A stretch of DNA of 64,000 nt from Amblyornis subalaris (GCA_018881555.1 JACAXG010000018.1:6447634-6511633); one strand, 5' to 3'. Counted from the first letter of the stretch, positions 60,401-64,000 are shown. Numbers and translations: made by a program. Notes: generated by a model not told the origin, from the letters alone.

Positions 60401-61064
60401 AAATAAGAGTTTGAATAATATTAAACTCCAGGTCTAATAAATTAAATTGCATGCTCTCTGAAACATTTCCCTATGGTAAACAGAACCAGCTGCAAGCAAT
60501 GTAGGAACAGAAGATGTGTATTTTTCTAAAAGAGGAAAAGATTTAAGCTTCCAATTTTCTTGTCATTGTAATAGCTTCATATTTATGGTTTACATATACA
60601 TAATATAAGCTTTACGGAAAATAGGAGGTAAAGGGAATGAAACCCAGCATTAATCAAATTACATTTGCTAGAACCACTAGTTTCAATATACAGTCTGAGT
60701 CAAACTTTAAAATATCAATCCCAACTGCAAATAGTAACACAGCATCTTCCTTAGTGATGTCAACCGTTCTTTGACCTGTGTCTCAAAATTGTCTCTCTTA
60801 TTTTAAATGTTGTTTTCTACAGAAATCTCTTGTCGAGGGGAACGAGTCCGAGATTACTACCAAAAGCAGCAAGGGTATGCTGCGTGCCAGACGACCAAGA
60901 AGGTATCGAGACTAGAATGTAAAGGNGGGTGCTCGACCGGGCAGTGCTGTGGGCCACTACGGAGCAAGAGGCGGAAATACTCTTTTGAATGCACTGACGG
61001 GTCGTCATTTGTGGACGAGGTTGAAAAAGTGGTGAAGTGTGGCTGTACAAATTGTCCCTCCTAA
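331..61064 (+). CDS. SLIT2: SLIT2, 3' part of gene (20 exons, C-terminal ~966 codons)
   Basis: Joined coding exons: 331-474, 2043-2186, 3338-3504, 4290-4422, 9276-9344, 11749-11820, 12044-12115, 14276-14347, 16858-17021, 22077-22201, 22335-22432, 23850-23989, 40589-40682, 42576-42713, 42809-43049, 43388-43518, 48958-49112, 55237-55525, 59511-59722, 60823-61064. All introns are GT-AG and every junction keeps the reading frame without an internal stop. The product is a secreted ROBO ligand with LRR blocks, nine EGF domains, one laminin-G domain and a cystine knot. The last ten LRR-type exons, EGF order, cleavage linker and C-terminus match SLIT2, not SLIT1 or SLIT3. If the human 37-exon layout holds, these are exons 18-37; the signal peptide, D1, D2 and the start of D3 are upstream of the window. 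Three coding N bases are all synonymous. The gene looks intact here. Confidence 0.97.
475..2042 (+). other. SLIT2 intron
   Basis: 1568-bp intron with donor GTAAGT and acceptor TTTCTCAG. It contains one 5'-truncated CR1 3' end (1620-1808) near its 3' side. The rest is AT-rich with no feature I can support. Confidence 0.85.
1620..1808 (+). mobile_element. CR1 LINE, 5'-truncated 3' end
   Basis: The stretch has the typical end of an avian CR1 element: a block like 'tggagcaggttgcccaaag', then 'ttggaccagataacc', 'tcctttccaacctt' and a terminal 'tgtgattctgtga'. Only the last ~190 bp of the element remain, as is usual for 5'-truncated CR1 copies. It is diverged and non-coding, in the same orientation as SLIT2. 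The left edge is approximate. Confidence 0.85.
2043..2186 (+). CDS. SLIT2: SLIT2 exon: two more leucine-rich repeats of D3
   Basis: A second 144-bp, phase 2/2 exon. It reads [18 protein letters not shown] and then [17 protein letters not shown], ending at ...LSTL before donor GTAAGG. These are the last full repeats of the third LRR block. The exon is clearly more GC-rich than most of the other exons, although the protein is conserved; the human counterpart has NRITCVGNDSF at this place. Confidence 0.96.
2187..3337 (+). other. SLIT2 intron
   Basis: 1151-bp intron with acceptor TTCTCAG. Moderately AT-rich; I see no repeat, gene or RNA in it. Confidence 0.8.
3338..3504 (+). CDS. SLIT2: SLIT2 exon: D3 C-terminal LRR cap (LRRCT)
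   Basis: 167-bp exon, in at phase 2 and out at phase 1. It encodes the cysteine-rich cap of the third LRR block: [16 protein letters not shown], then the NPRCQKPYF part and the final FTCDDG. The four cap cysteines (two in CNC, one in PRC, one in FTC) are all present. Donor is GTAAGG. An upstream in-frame ATG at 3300 is intronic and not a start. Confidence 0.97.
3505..4289 (+). other. SLIT2 intron
   Basis: 785-bp intron with donor GTAAGG and acceptor TTAACCAG. AT-rich; nothing recognised inside. Confidence 0.8.
4290..4422 (+). CDS. SLIT2: SLIT2 exon: D4 N-terminal LRR cap (LRRNT)
   Basis: 133-bp exon, in at phase 1 and out at phase 2. It encodes the linker [10 protein letters not shown] and the LRRNT cap with cysteines in [17 protein letters not shown], then [16 protein letters not shown]. 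The cap opens the fourth LRR block, which in the family mediates homodimerisation and heparan-sulfate binding. Donor GTAAGT. Confidence 0.97.
4895..4960 (+). repeat. Short tandem repeat, 22-bp period, three copies
   Basis: The 12-mer cctctaaatcaa occurs at 4895-4906, 4917-4928 and 4939-4950, exactly 22 bp apart each time. The ten bases between copies are diverged. This is a minor minisatellite just before the CR1 composite. Confidence 0.8.
4975..5964 (+). mobile_element. CR1 LINE fragment: end of endonuclease and start of reverse transcriptase
   Basis: Translation gives CR1 ORF2 signatures: DLLLVNK, then [14 protein letters not shown] (the SDH motif near the end of the APE-type endonuclease), then [13 protein letters not shown]. 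Further on it gives [11 protein letters not shown] in an adjacent frame and [12 protein letters not shown] from the N-terminal reverse transcriptase. Frameshifts and stops show that it is dead. The copy breaks off after the early RT part, where a different CR1 tail follows. Same orientation as SLIT2. Confidence 0.85.
5965..6122 (+). mobile_element. CR1 LINE 3'-end fragment, second subfamily
   Basis: The block 'cagagggtggtcaggcactg ... caggctctccagagaagtgg' followed by 'gtttggacagtg', 'catggtgtgactcttggggt' and 'gtgcagggccaggagctgga' is the 3' end of a CR1 subfamily different from the flanking pieces. The same tail, in reverse, occurs at 12963-13180. Its place between RT and tail sequences of other CR1 copies points to a nested insertion or a deletion junction. 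Edges are approximate. Confidence 0.75.
6123..6700 (+). mobile_element. CR1 LINE fragment: post-RT region and 3' UTR
   Basis: This piece follows the RT C-terminal part of CR1: a block like 'gtagccagcatgtcaaagga', then 'tatgaggagggactgtggga', 'agcactggaacaggctgccc', 'ttggcaggggagttggacca' and the terminal 'tagtgattctgtgat'. The reading frames are broken. It may be the 3' part of the copy that begins at 4975, with the catalytic RT core lost. Confidence 0.85.
9276..9344 (+). CDS. SLIT2: SLIT2 exon: first leucine-rich repeat of D4
   Basis: 69-bp exon in phase 2/2. It encodes [20 protein letters not shown], ending TLI across the junction, identical in this stretch to human SLIT2 as I know it. One codon shorter than the usual 72-bp repeat exon, as in the vertebrate gene. 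Donor GTAAGT, acceptor TTTTAG. Confidence 0.96.
9345..11748 (+). other. SLIT2 intron
   Basis: 2404-bp AT-rich intron. An open stretch at 9987-10370 has no similarity that I recognise and no coding character. I see no repeat family. Confidence 0.8.
11749..11820 (+). CDS. SLIT2: SLIT2 exon: second leucine-rich repeat of D4
   Basis: 72-bp exon, phase 2/2, one repeat long. It encodes [20 protein letters not shown] followed by LLTL. The N of FSNMTQ lies in an N-x-T sequon, a candidate glycosylation site conserved in the human protein. Donor GTAAGT. Confidence 0.96.
12044..12115 (+). CDS. SLIT2: SLIT2 exon: third leucine-rich repeat of D4
   Basis: 72-bp exon, phase 2/2, separated from the previous one by a short 223-bp intron. 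It encodes [18 protein letters not shown] followed by KSLRLL. Human SLIT2 has CIPPRTF, so one residue differs. Acceptor ATTTTCAG, donor GTAAGT. Confidence 0.96.
12116..14275 (+). other. SLIT2 intron
   Basis: 2160-bp intron with acceptor CTCTTTAAG. It contains an antisense CR1 fragment (12963-13757). The rest is AT-rich without a recognised feature. Confidence 0.8.
12963..13757 (-). mobile_element. CR1 LINE fragment, antisense, ~0.8 kb
   Basis: Read on the minus strand, this is a CR1 3' portion: it ends (left side) in 'tcacagaattacagaataag', preceded by 'agggaccctcaaggatcatc', and runs back through 'aacaggctccccagggcagt' into the post-RT coding part. The minus strand gives broken ORF2 C-terminal pieces. 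The right edge falls near 'gaacttcatatggttggtga'. It is 5'-truncated and dead, opposite to SLIT2. Confidence 0.88.
14276..14347 (+). CDS. SLIT2: SLIT2 exon: fourth leucine-rich repeat of D4
   Basis: 72-bp exon, phase 2/2. It encodes [20 protein letters not shown] and then LSHL. Donor is GTGAGT. The repeat matches the human SLIT2 sequence residue for residue as far as I can judge. Confidence 0.96.
14348..16857 (+). other. SLIT2 intron
   Basis: 2510-bp intron, acceptor TTTCCACAG. An old CR1-like fragment fills about 14440-15130. A degenerate gatactgttt repeat lies at 15937-15982. The remaining sequence shows nothing I can name. Confidence 0.8.
14440..15130 (+). mobile_element. Old, diverged CR1 LINE fragment
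   Basis: Several CR1 landmarks appear in the right order on the plus strand: 'agctcagcagaaagaccctg' (RT C-terminal region), 'ggagctgggcttgtctagcc', 'gttgcccaaacaagcaggag', 'catctctggagattttcaga', and an end like 'attattctgcgattcc'. Divergence and indels are higher than in the copies at 28.7 and 33 kb, so this is likely an old insertion. Both edges are approximate. Confidence 0.7.
16858..17021 (+). CDS. SLIT2: SLIT2 exon: D4 C-terminal LRR cap (LRRCT)
   Basis: 164-bp exon, phase 2 in and phase 1 out. It encodes [20 protein letters not shown], then [19 protein letters not shown] and KKFTCQ. The four cap cysteines (CDC, RC, TC) are present. It closes the fourth LRR block. Donor is GTACTG, still GT but weaker than most donors in this gene. 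Confidence 0.97.
17022..22076 (+). other. SLIT2 intron
   Basis: 5055-bp AT-rich intron, acceptor GTATTTTTAAG. It contains a short palindrome (17267-17287) and several A/T homopolymer runs (for example near 21167-21190). I recognise no transposon, RNA or gene. Confidence 0.8.
17267..17287. repeat. Short palindrome with 9-bp arms
   Basis: Perfect inverted arms atgatgtac / gtacatcat surround the spacer gta. A second, partial copy (agtacatgatgtacat) follows directly to about 17303, so several stem pairings are possible. Confidence 0.85.
22077..22201 (+). CDS. SLIT2: SLIT2 exon: linker and EGF1 (most)
   Basis: 125-bp exon, phase 1 in and phase 0 out. It encodes [19 protein letters not shown], then [18 protein letters not shown] and PYGFK. 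Five of the six EGF cysteines are here; the sixth is in the next exon (GQDC). Acceptor has a poor polypyrimidine tract but a clear AG. Donor GTAGGT. Confidence 0.96.
22335..22432 (+). CDS. SLIT2: SLIT2 exon: end of EGF1 and start of EGF2
   Basis: 98-bp exon, phase 0 in and phase 2 out, after a 133-bp intron. It encodes [20 protein letters not shown], then [13 protein letters not shown]. The first cysteine (GQDC) finishes EGF1. Human SLIT2 has NPCKHGG, so K to H is the main change. Donor GTAGGT. Confidence 0.96.
22433..23849 (+). other. SLIT2 intron
   Basis: 1417-bp intron, acceptor TATTACAG. AT-rich with a complex, non-repetitive stretch at about 22620-22940 containing several TAAT-type motifs. 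No transposon or gene recognised. Confidence 0.8.
23850..23989 (+). CDS. SLIT2: SLIT2 exon: end of EGF2 and EGF3 (calcium-binding type)
   Basis: 140-bp exon, phase 2 in and phase 1 out. It encodes [12 protein letters not shown] (end of EGF2), then [16 protein letters not shown] and CLCPPEYTG. The N-terminal D-x-D-D-C-type pattern with N and Y/F downstream is the calcium-binding EGF signature. N-x-S and N-x-T sequons (ENNSTC, NNYT) are candidate glycosylation sites. Donor is GTAGGA. Confidence 0.96.
28690..29655 (+). mobile_element. CR1 LINE fragment: RT C-terminus and 3' UTR
   Basis: 5'-truncated CR1 copy starting inside the reverse transcriptase ([12 protein letters not shown] region) and running to the terminal 'ttctgtgattctgtgat'. 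The RT active-site motif reads [11 protein letters not shown] and is intact here, unlike the copy at 36.4 kb. Downstream come [20 protein letters not shown] and [20 protein letters not shown], with small frameshifts and stops between. Fairly young by its similarity to the 33-37 kb copy. Confidence 0.92.
30263..30307 (+). repeat. 25-bp tandem duplication
   Basis: The 20-mer attactataatcaaataagt occurs at 30263-30282 and again at 30288-30307, separated by aatca. This is a simple local duplication in otherwise unique intronic DNA. Confidence 0.9.
31710..32076 (+). mobile_element. Old CR1-like LINE 3' fragment
   Basis: CR1 tail landmarks are recognisable but diverged: 'gtctgttcaaccttgagaaa', 'aagggtggctgacaagg', 'ttcacaatgagaacactgag', 'gaagtggtggattcccctac' and the end 'tattctatgatta'. 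It is 5'-truncated and in SLIT2 orientation. The different terminal octamer and the higher divergence suggest an older subfamily than its neighbours. Confidence 0.75.
33338..34456 (+). pseudogene. CR1 ORF1 remnant with SGNH/GDSL-type esterase domain
   Basis: The CR1 ORF1 protein binds RNA and carries an esterase-like domain. Here an N-terminal [17 protein letters not shown] part is cut off by a stop (33371-33373) after [11 protein letters not shown]. Next come a cysteine pair (ACVQCER) and a charged stretch ([17 protein letters not shown]) in another frame. The esterase block I signature [13 protein letters not shown] begins near 33903, and block V-like [19 protein letters not shown] lies near 34303. 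A frameshift at about 34190-34210 separates the two. Non-functional as it stands. Confidence 0.85.
34480..35319 (+). pseudogene. CR1 ORF2 remnant: APE-type endonuclease domain
   Basis: Starts as [18 protein letters not shown] and continues with the conserved ETWWDDS and [19 protein letters not shown] segments of CR1 endonuclease. A stop at 34789-34791 replaces the tyrosine usual in GVCYRP. The GDFN motif reads SNFN, and the tryptophan usual after LPDIC is a stop codon. The SDH motif ([10 protein letters not shown]) near 35080 is kept. With the GDFN aspartate lost and stops present, this domain is dead. Confidence 0.85.
35341..37351 (+). pseudogene. CR1 ORF2 remnant: reverse transcriptase and C-terminus
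   Basis: RT motifs are in order: [58 protein letters not shown] (motif A), [19 protein letters not shown] (motif B) and, where FADD is expected, [11 protein letters not shown] (motif C, near 36430). The frame shifts between motif A (frame of 35577-36308) and motif B (frame of 36299-37351). Loss of both motif C aspartates abolishes catalysis. The C-terminal part ends with a long open frame to 37351, partly beyond the element. Confidence 0.88.
38493..38520. repeat. TG/TA near-palindrome
   Basis: Alternating purine-pyrimidine tract whose halves tgtgtatatatgt and catatatatacaca are nearly self-complementary. This is a simple repeat that could form a hairpin or Z-DNA; no function is implied. Confidence 0.85.
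40589..40682 (+). CDS. SLIT2: SLIT2 exon: end of EGF3 and start of EGF4
   Basis: 94-bp exon, phase 1 in and phase 2 out. It encodes [20 protein letters not shown] then DSKCILTPKGYK. The first cysteine finishes EGF3. Base 40671 is N in a CCN proline codon, so the protein is unaffected. Acceptor ATTTCAG, donor GTAAGT. Confidence 0.96.
40683..42575 (+). other. SLIT2 intron
   Basis: 1893-bp intron, acceptor GTTCTACAG. AT-rich; a stretch at about 40960-41300 is rich in TAAT and ATTA motifs and free of simple repeats. No transposon or gene recognised. Confidence 0.8.
42576..42713 (+). CDS. SLIT2: SLIT2 exon: end of EGF4 and EGF5 (calcium-binding type)
   Basis: 138-bp exon, phase 2/2. It encodes [12 protein letters not shown] (end of EGF4), then [18 protein letters not shown] and [15 protein letters not shown]. 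The DFDDC start and the NGY(T)C segment match the calcium-binding EGF pattern. Donor GTGAGA. A 95-bp intron follows. Confidence 0.97.
42809..43049 (+). CDS. SLIT2: SLIT2 exon: end of EGF5, cleavage linker, EGF6, start of laminin-G
   Basis: 241-bp exon, phase 2 in and phase 0 out. It begins SGLFCEF (end of EGF5) and then carries [18 protein letters not shown]. In mammalian SLIT2 the proteolytic cut that separates the N and C fragments lies in this PR/TSP linker, and the residues are kept here. EGF6 follows ([23 protein letters not shown]), then the first laminin-G strand [15 protein letters not shown] and a TNITLQ sequon. Donor GTAAGT. Confidence 0.97.
43050..43387 (+). other. SLIT2 intron
   Basis: 338-bp AT-rich intron, acceptor TTTTACTTAG. 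Nothing recognised inside. Confidence 0.85.
43388..43518 (+). CDS. SLIT2: SLIT2 exon: laminin-G, part 2
   Basis: 131-bp exon, phase 0 in and phase 2 out. It encodes [20 protein letters not shown] then [20 protein letters not shown] and AIY. The GILLYxG and VELYxGRV strands are the standard laminin-G core. Human SLIT2 differs at a few surface positions (RASYDTGSH). Donor GTGAAC. Confidence 0.97.
45447..45800 (+). mobile_element. CR1 LINE 3'-end fragment
   Basis: Plus-strand CR1 tail: 'tttctacaactgtctgaagg', 'ggattaggaaa'-like 'ggatattaggaaaagtttct', 'caacaggctgcccagggaag', 'ttggacttgatgatcttaga' and the end 'acctaaacaaatttgtgatt'. It is a 5'-truncated copy of ~350 bp with broken frames. Confidence 0.9.
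48304..48770 (-). mobile_element. CR1 LINE 3'-end fragment, antisense
   Basis: On the plus strand the fragment starts with a degraded terminus ('tagaatcacgtaatggttta') and 'tttgaagggacctttaccaa', then 'gggcagggacatcttctact', 'aaagccccatccaaccagat' and 'ctcttctccaggctgaacaa', ending near 'ccagccctgtcatcatt'. This is the reverse complement of a CR1 tail. It ends ~190 bp before the 48958 exon and does not reach the splice site. Confidence 0.9.
48958..49112 (+). CDS. SLIT2: SLIT2 exon: laminin-G, part 3
   Basis: 155-bp exon, phase 2 in and phase 1 out. It encodes [20 protein letters not shown], then [20 protein letters not shown] and [11 protein letters not shown]. Base 49021 is N in a CTN leucine codon, so the residue is certain. 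Human SLIT2 reads LALDQSLSLSVDGGNPK here. Donor GTAAGA. Confidence 0.97.
52773..52777. repeat. Target-site duplication, left copy
   Basis: TTTAC directly before the LTR; the right copy is at 53874-53878. Confidence 0.7.
52778..53873 (-). mobile_element. Solo LTR of an avian endogenous retrovirus (ERVL-like), antisense
   Basis: GC-rich ~1.1-kb block that resembles an abundant bird LTR. On the plus strand it starts TGTAGCAGTTTGACC and ends ...CTACACAAACCCAATACC. It is flanked by the 5-bp duplication TTTAC (52773-52777 and 53874-53878), as expected for ERVL-type integration. On the minus strand the first base pair is GG rather than TG, a likely mutation. No internal retroviral genes are adjacent, so it is a solo LTR. 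It contains degenerate 'ctgctccagcgtggg' units and a minus-strand open frame. Family name not certain. Confidence 0.78.
53211..53450 (-). repeat. Degenerate direct repeats inside the LTR
   Basis: Variants of 'ctgctccagcatgggttcc' recur at about 53212, 53266, 53312, 53379 and 53430, spaced roughly 45-70 bp. A second unit, 'tgggctgcaggtggatctct' and variants, recurs nearby (about 53456, 53492, 53537). On the minus strand the second unit encodes repeated LQPM-type peptides. Confidence 0.75.
53874..53878. repeat. Target-site duplication, right copy
   Basis: TTTAC directly after the LTR, matching the left copy at 52773-52777. Confidence 0.7.
55237..55525 (+). CDS. SLIT2: SLIT2 exon: end of laminin-G, EGF7, start of EGF8
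   Basis: 289-bp exon, the longest in the window, phase 1 in and phase 2 out. It encodes [20 protein letters not shown], then [18 protein letters not shown] and GILPGCEPC, closing laminin-G with its C-terminal disulfide. EGF7 follows ([24 protein letters not shown]), then NDPCLGNK of EGF8. The laminin-G start of this exon differs slightly from human (MPGKSNVASLRQAP). Donor GTATGT. Confidence 0.97.
55526..59510 (+). other. SLIT2 intron
   Basis: 3985-bp intron, acceptor CCCCTGTAG. It has an ATT microsatellite (55903-55949). The stretches at about 57500-57720 and 58540-58900 are complex and repeat-free. No transposon or gene recognised. Confidence 0.8.
55903..55949. repeat. ATT/AAT microsatellite with inverted halves
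   Basis: About nine ATT units are followed directly by AAT-type units (aataataacaataataat). The two halves are mutually complementary, so the tract could fold back on itself and is likely to be length-polymorphic. Confidence 0.9.
59511..59722 (+). CDS. SLIT2: SLIT2 exon: EGF8 and EGF9
   Basis: 212-bp exon, phase 2 in and phase 1 out. It encodes [38 protein letters not shown], then [18 protein letters not shown] and [11 protein letters not shown]. All cysteines of EGF9 and the remaining ones of EGF8 are present. Donor GTAAAA is weaker than average. Confidence 0.97.
59723..60822 (+). other. SLIT2 intron (last)
   Basis: 1100-bp intron, acceptor GTTTTCTACAG. It has a short TTAA run just after the donor (59730-59743) and several T-runs. 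Nothing else recognised. Confidence 0.8.
60823..61064 (+). CDS. SLIT2: SLIT2 last coding exon: C-terminal cystine knot
   Basis: Phase 1 in; stop TAA at 61062-61064. It encodes [56 protein letters not shown] and [18 protein letters not shown], ending TNCPS. Ten cysteines are present, as expected for the CTCK domain. The SKRRKY basic cluster could bind heparan sulfate. Human SLIT2 ends TRCVS; the bird ends TNCPS. N at 60926 lies in a GGN glycine codon. The exon separates SLIT2 from SLIT3, which ends differently. Confidence 0.98.
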
Positions 61065-61193
61065 GTGTCCCTGTCACACTTGTCTTTTGAAAATGTTGTA
61101 TACTTATTGACCGTGTCGGACTAATTAATGCTTCATAGTGGAAATATTTGAAATATATTGTAAAATACAGAACAGACTTATTTTTATTATGAG

Positions 61194-61199
61194 AATAAA
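61194..61199 (+). terminator. Proximal polyadenylation signal AATAAA
   Basis: AATAAA 130 bp after the stop codon, followed by a T-rich stretch (ACTTTTTCTTC). A likely short-UTR end. Confidence 0.6.
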
Positions 61200-62398
61200 G
61201 ACTTTTTCTTCATTGAAAAAAAGATTCAAGTGCTTGAACTGAGACTTCTCATACCCAAGAGGAGCTTTGAAGAAAAAAAAAAGACCTGGTAACATTGCAG
61301 CAGAGATGGGAAACTTTAACTGCTTTTAACATGGATTCTTCTTTATAACATGCTGAAGATACACTGACACTATACACATGTGACTTTCANCTTAACAACT
61401 CAGAGATGAAATATTGACCAGAACACGAGGCTTGCTTTTCCACTTCCGTATCAGTCTATTTTATTGTCATGACAGACCATACCAGTCACTTACCTATGGA
61501 TGAGGAAGATTTATGAGCAAAAAGAATCAGATTATACAGAAATAACAATCGTTTGAAACACATTTTGTCTTTTGGAATTATTAAACATCTTGAGAAGATG
61601 GGGTCCCATTTAATGAATGGGAAATGGGAGATACAAGAATATACTATAATCCTGAAATCTCCTGATGATGTATACTTTTATGTCAGCATGTTAGCAAAAG
61701 AAGCATAAAAAAGTGTTTATCTTCCCTTTTCCAGTATTAATTCTTTGTAATATAAATGTTCAGGGGATGATAAAATAGATTATTGATGGATAAATTAGTA
61801 ATAATATGGATTTCTGTTTCTATGAGTTCTAAACAACTCTATACAGTATTGGGTTTCATTGAGAAATATTTATTGTATCAAAGTACATTGTACTTAACCC
61901 TTTTAGGCCATCCCTTTTACTGTTTTTCAATGCTTTAATATATATTAATTTATATTTGTCCCAGTATTTTTGTAATTTTTTTTAAAAGACTTAAAAATCA
62001 GGATTTTTTTGCAATAGAACTAACGTAGCATGTCGTCTTGGGGTAAATGTTTTCAGTCTGGTTTTTTCCTTTCCATTCCCTTTTACTTTTCCTTAGAATC
62101 TGACCACTTGGTGTCACTGAGTAGAAAGCGGTGACAATTTGCGGTTTCACGTATAGCAGATATTCAGGACACCTTCCAAGAACCTGTAATGTATGACAGA
62201 AAATGTCTTTACACTAAATGGCAATTGTAGAGAAGTTAATTTTCCCTATATACAGTACTTACAGAAAATAAGATGGCGTGTAGAAAATTACATTAGAAGA
62301 TAGATCTTTATAAATTAATATTCCCATGGAACTCCTTACCTTTTTTTATGAAAAAGAAAAAAACGCTGTGCTATCAAGAACTGTGACTTTCCCCAAAT

Positions 62399-62404
62399 AA
62401 TAAA
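62399..62404 (+). terminator. Possible polyadenylation signal AATAAA
   Basis: AATAAA about 1.3 kb after the stop, within CAAATAATAAAACT. A TG-rich stretch (GTGGGTTGTGTTC) lies ~80 bp downstream, a bit far for a downstream element. Confidence 0.4.
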
Positions 62405-62722
62405 ACTACTTTACTGCCCTGATGTTCCCCGTGTTAACATGTTGCTGCTAAATTATAATGTAGAATTGGTAATCAATAGTGGGTTGTGTTCTTCTTTCAG
62501 TAAAACCCAGGGTACCCTGTAAAAATGCAGATGTTTTTTCAATTTTATTTTATTATTTTTTTTACAAAAAAGTTAGATGTACATGTGTAATGCAGTGTGC
62601 TTTGTCATATTTGGACTGATATCAGTAATGCTACTGATGTTTGTAAATTAAACAGATATTTACTTCATTAACCGCTTTTATTTGTATTCTTCTGAGAAGT
62701 TTAAATTGTCTAGCAGCCTTTA

Positions 62723-62728
62723 AATAAA
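62723..62728 (+). terminator. Possible distal polyadenylation signal AATAAA
   Basis: AATAAA in CCTTTAAATAAACATCTGTT, about 1.66 kb after the stop. Candidate end of a long-UTR transcript. Another AATAAA is at 62916-62921. Confidence 0.45.
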
Positions 62729-62745
62729 CATCTGTTGCAAAGAAT

Positions 62746-64000
62746 ATTTGGTAAAAAACAGAATAAAACCCAACGCTAGATCTAGTGTATTCATTGCTGA
62801 AAATCTGAAGAAGGAATTGACTTGGGATTATTACACCTAGAGGGAGTGACATCTGAAAATGTCTGTGCATTATGAACTCAGATGAACTTATACCAAGACT
62901 AAGAAAAGACTTATAAATAAAGTACACTGCAGGAAAAGGCAAATTGAGTCTATCCTTTACTTTAATGGTTATAAAAATGGCACTTTGACAGTTGCTCTAG
63001 CATGTAATTTGATTCTTCAGAGGGATTCATTTTCACTAATCTATGAGTAAGTATTTTAAATTTAAGAAATTAGATGGGATGATACTTAACCAGGTTTCTC
63101 TTCTGTAATATATTTTTTACAAATAATACCATGCTTATGTTACTTAGTCTACTTTAGAATTTGTCTAAATATCCAATGAAACAGCCTTTGGTATGAGGCC
63201 TTCTTTGCAGCTTCTATGACTGCTAAAACATCTGCTGTAAGTAAGGGGTAGCTTTGAGGAGAAAGAAGCGGTTTTTGCCAAACAGTCCTTATATAGCATT
63301 CTTGAATATGAAAAGATCTGTTGGAGCTCCAAGTCCCTGTACCAAGTATCTGGAGTTGGATTGCTTTCTGTCCTCATATTGACAGAGAAAGAGGAACTTT
63401 GCAATGGTATTCAAGTAATACTGGCAGCTACTGGTGATCGTGAAGTCATCAAGAGAGGGATTTTTGTGGTCTCTAGGCAGAACCAAAAAAACCCTTTAGA
63501 ATTAAAAGAGAAAAAAAAAAAAAGAAAAAAAGAAACCTACCCAAACCCCCAAAACCAAACCCAGCTCTGAAGGCAAGGGACTTACATCAAGTGGTGATTC
63601 AGCTCTCCTTAGCCCCCTTTCTCACCACCAAAAGTCCTCAAGCATCACATTGTGCCACTGTGCCTGAGAAGAGATAACTTCCTCAGTGGGATGTGTCACC
63701 CTAACACCTTTCTGATACCTAAATCAAGTTTCTTGTAATACTGCTATAATAGGCTGCCTTGTACCTGTATTCCTCAAAAGGGAAATAGGGATCTGAGGGA
63801 ACTGTAACTTTAGGTATCACTACCACAGTGGAGAATTTAGTTCACTGCAGAAGACTCCAGACCTAGACTCCTTCTCTAGAAATCACTCTCATACAGTCTG
63901 CTTTTAATGTATTGAATAAAATCCGTAAAATGCATTGGATCTGAAGGGTAGGACTCAGTATAGCGATCAAGTTCTCACTTCAATTTAGCACTGCATACAA
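62746..64000. other. Downstream DNA, no gene seen
   Basis: AT-rich sequence beyond the last good poly(A) signal cluster. It has an A/G-rich tract near 63508-63545. I recognise no exon, transposon or RNA gene; a still longer SLIT2 UTR cannot be excluded. Confidence 0.7.

Larger units (their letters stand above)
61065..62745 (+). other. SLIT2: SLIT2 3' UTR (extent inferred)
   Basis: Follows the stop codon without a splice signal I would trust. The first ~130 bp, up to the AATAAA at 61194, resemble the vertebrate SLIT2 UTR as I remember it. The region is rich in A/T with ATTTA-type stretches. Further AATAAA signals at 62399 and 62723 suggest alternative ends. The real 3' end needs transcript data; the right limit is a guess from the last strong signal of this cluster. 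Confidence 0.6.

Noticed and set aside
62631..62942. Minus-strand 103-codon frame as a neighbouring antisense gene
   Set aside because: It overlaps the SLIT2 3' UTR region, has no recognisable domain and shows AT-driven composition.
1..64000. miR-218-1, which is hosted by an intron of SLIT2
   Set aside because: I looked for the mature sequence start TTGTGCTTGATCTAACC on the plus strand and did not see it. In mammals it lies in an intron upstream of the exons present here, so it is probably outside the window.

Overview
The window looks like bird genomic DNA. It holds the 3' two thirds of one vertebrate gene, SLIT2, on the + strand. The evidence for SLIT2 is twenty coding exons that join in frame with GT-AG introns and encode, in order: the end of the third leucine-rich-repeat (LRR) block, its C-terminal cap, the complete fourth LRR block, six EGF domains, a laminin-G domain, three more EGF domains and a C-terminal cystine knot, with the stop at 61062-61064. 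The exons sum to 966 complete codons. Human SLIT2 has about 1529 residues, so roughly the first 560 residues lie upstream. The match is to SLIT2 rather than SLIT1 or SLIT3, best seen in the cystine-knot exon and in the proteolytic-site linker [10 protein letters not shown]. The bird assignment rests on many CR1 LINE fragments with avian-type 3' ends and on an avian-style retroviral LTR. I cannot name the order or species.

Layout. 1-17021: exons for LRR blocks 3 and 4, with several CR1 pieces in the introns. 17022-23989: a 5 kb intron, then the EGF1-EGF3 exons. 23990-40588: one 16.6 kb intron carrying three CR1 insertions, including a nearly full-length, dead copy at about 33.1-37.3 kb. 40589-43518: a tight cluster of exons for EGF4-EGF6 and the first part of laminin-G. 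43519-55236: two long introns around the 48958-49112 laminin-G exon; the second intron carries an antisense solo LTR flanked by a 5-bp duplication. 55237-61064: the end of laminin-G, EGF7-EGF9 and the cystine knot. 61065 to about 62.75 kb: 3' UTR with several AATAAA signals. From there to 64000: AT-rich DNA in which I see no gene.

Biology. SLIT2 is a secreted guidance ligand for ROBO receptors. The encoded part covers D3 and D4 (D4 mediates dimerisation and heparan-sulfate binding in the family), the EGF5-EGF6 linker where the protein is cleaved into N and C fragments, and the C-terminal fragment. I found no second protein-coding host gene, no tRNA or rRNA, no CRISPR array and no sign of an undescribed genetic system. 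The points most worth checking are the isolated N bases (all three coding ones fall at fourfold-degenerate sites, and N is about tenfold enriched in the long CR1 copy), the catalytic-site losses in that CR1 copy, the repeat-rich LTR, and a few complex intronic stretches that could be conserved regulatory elements.
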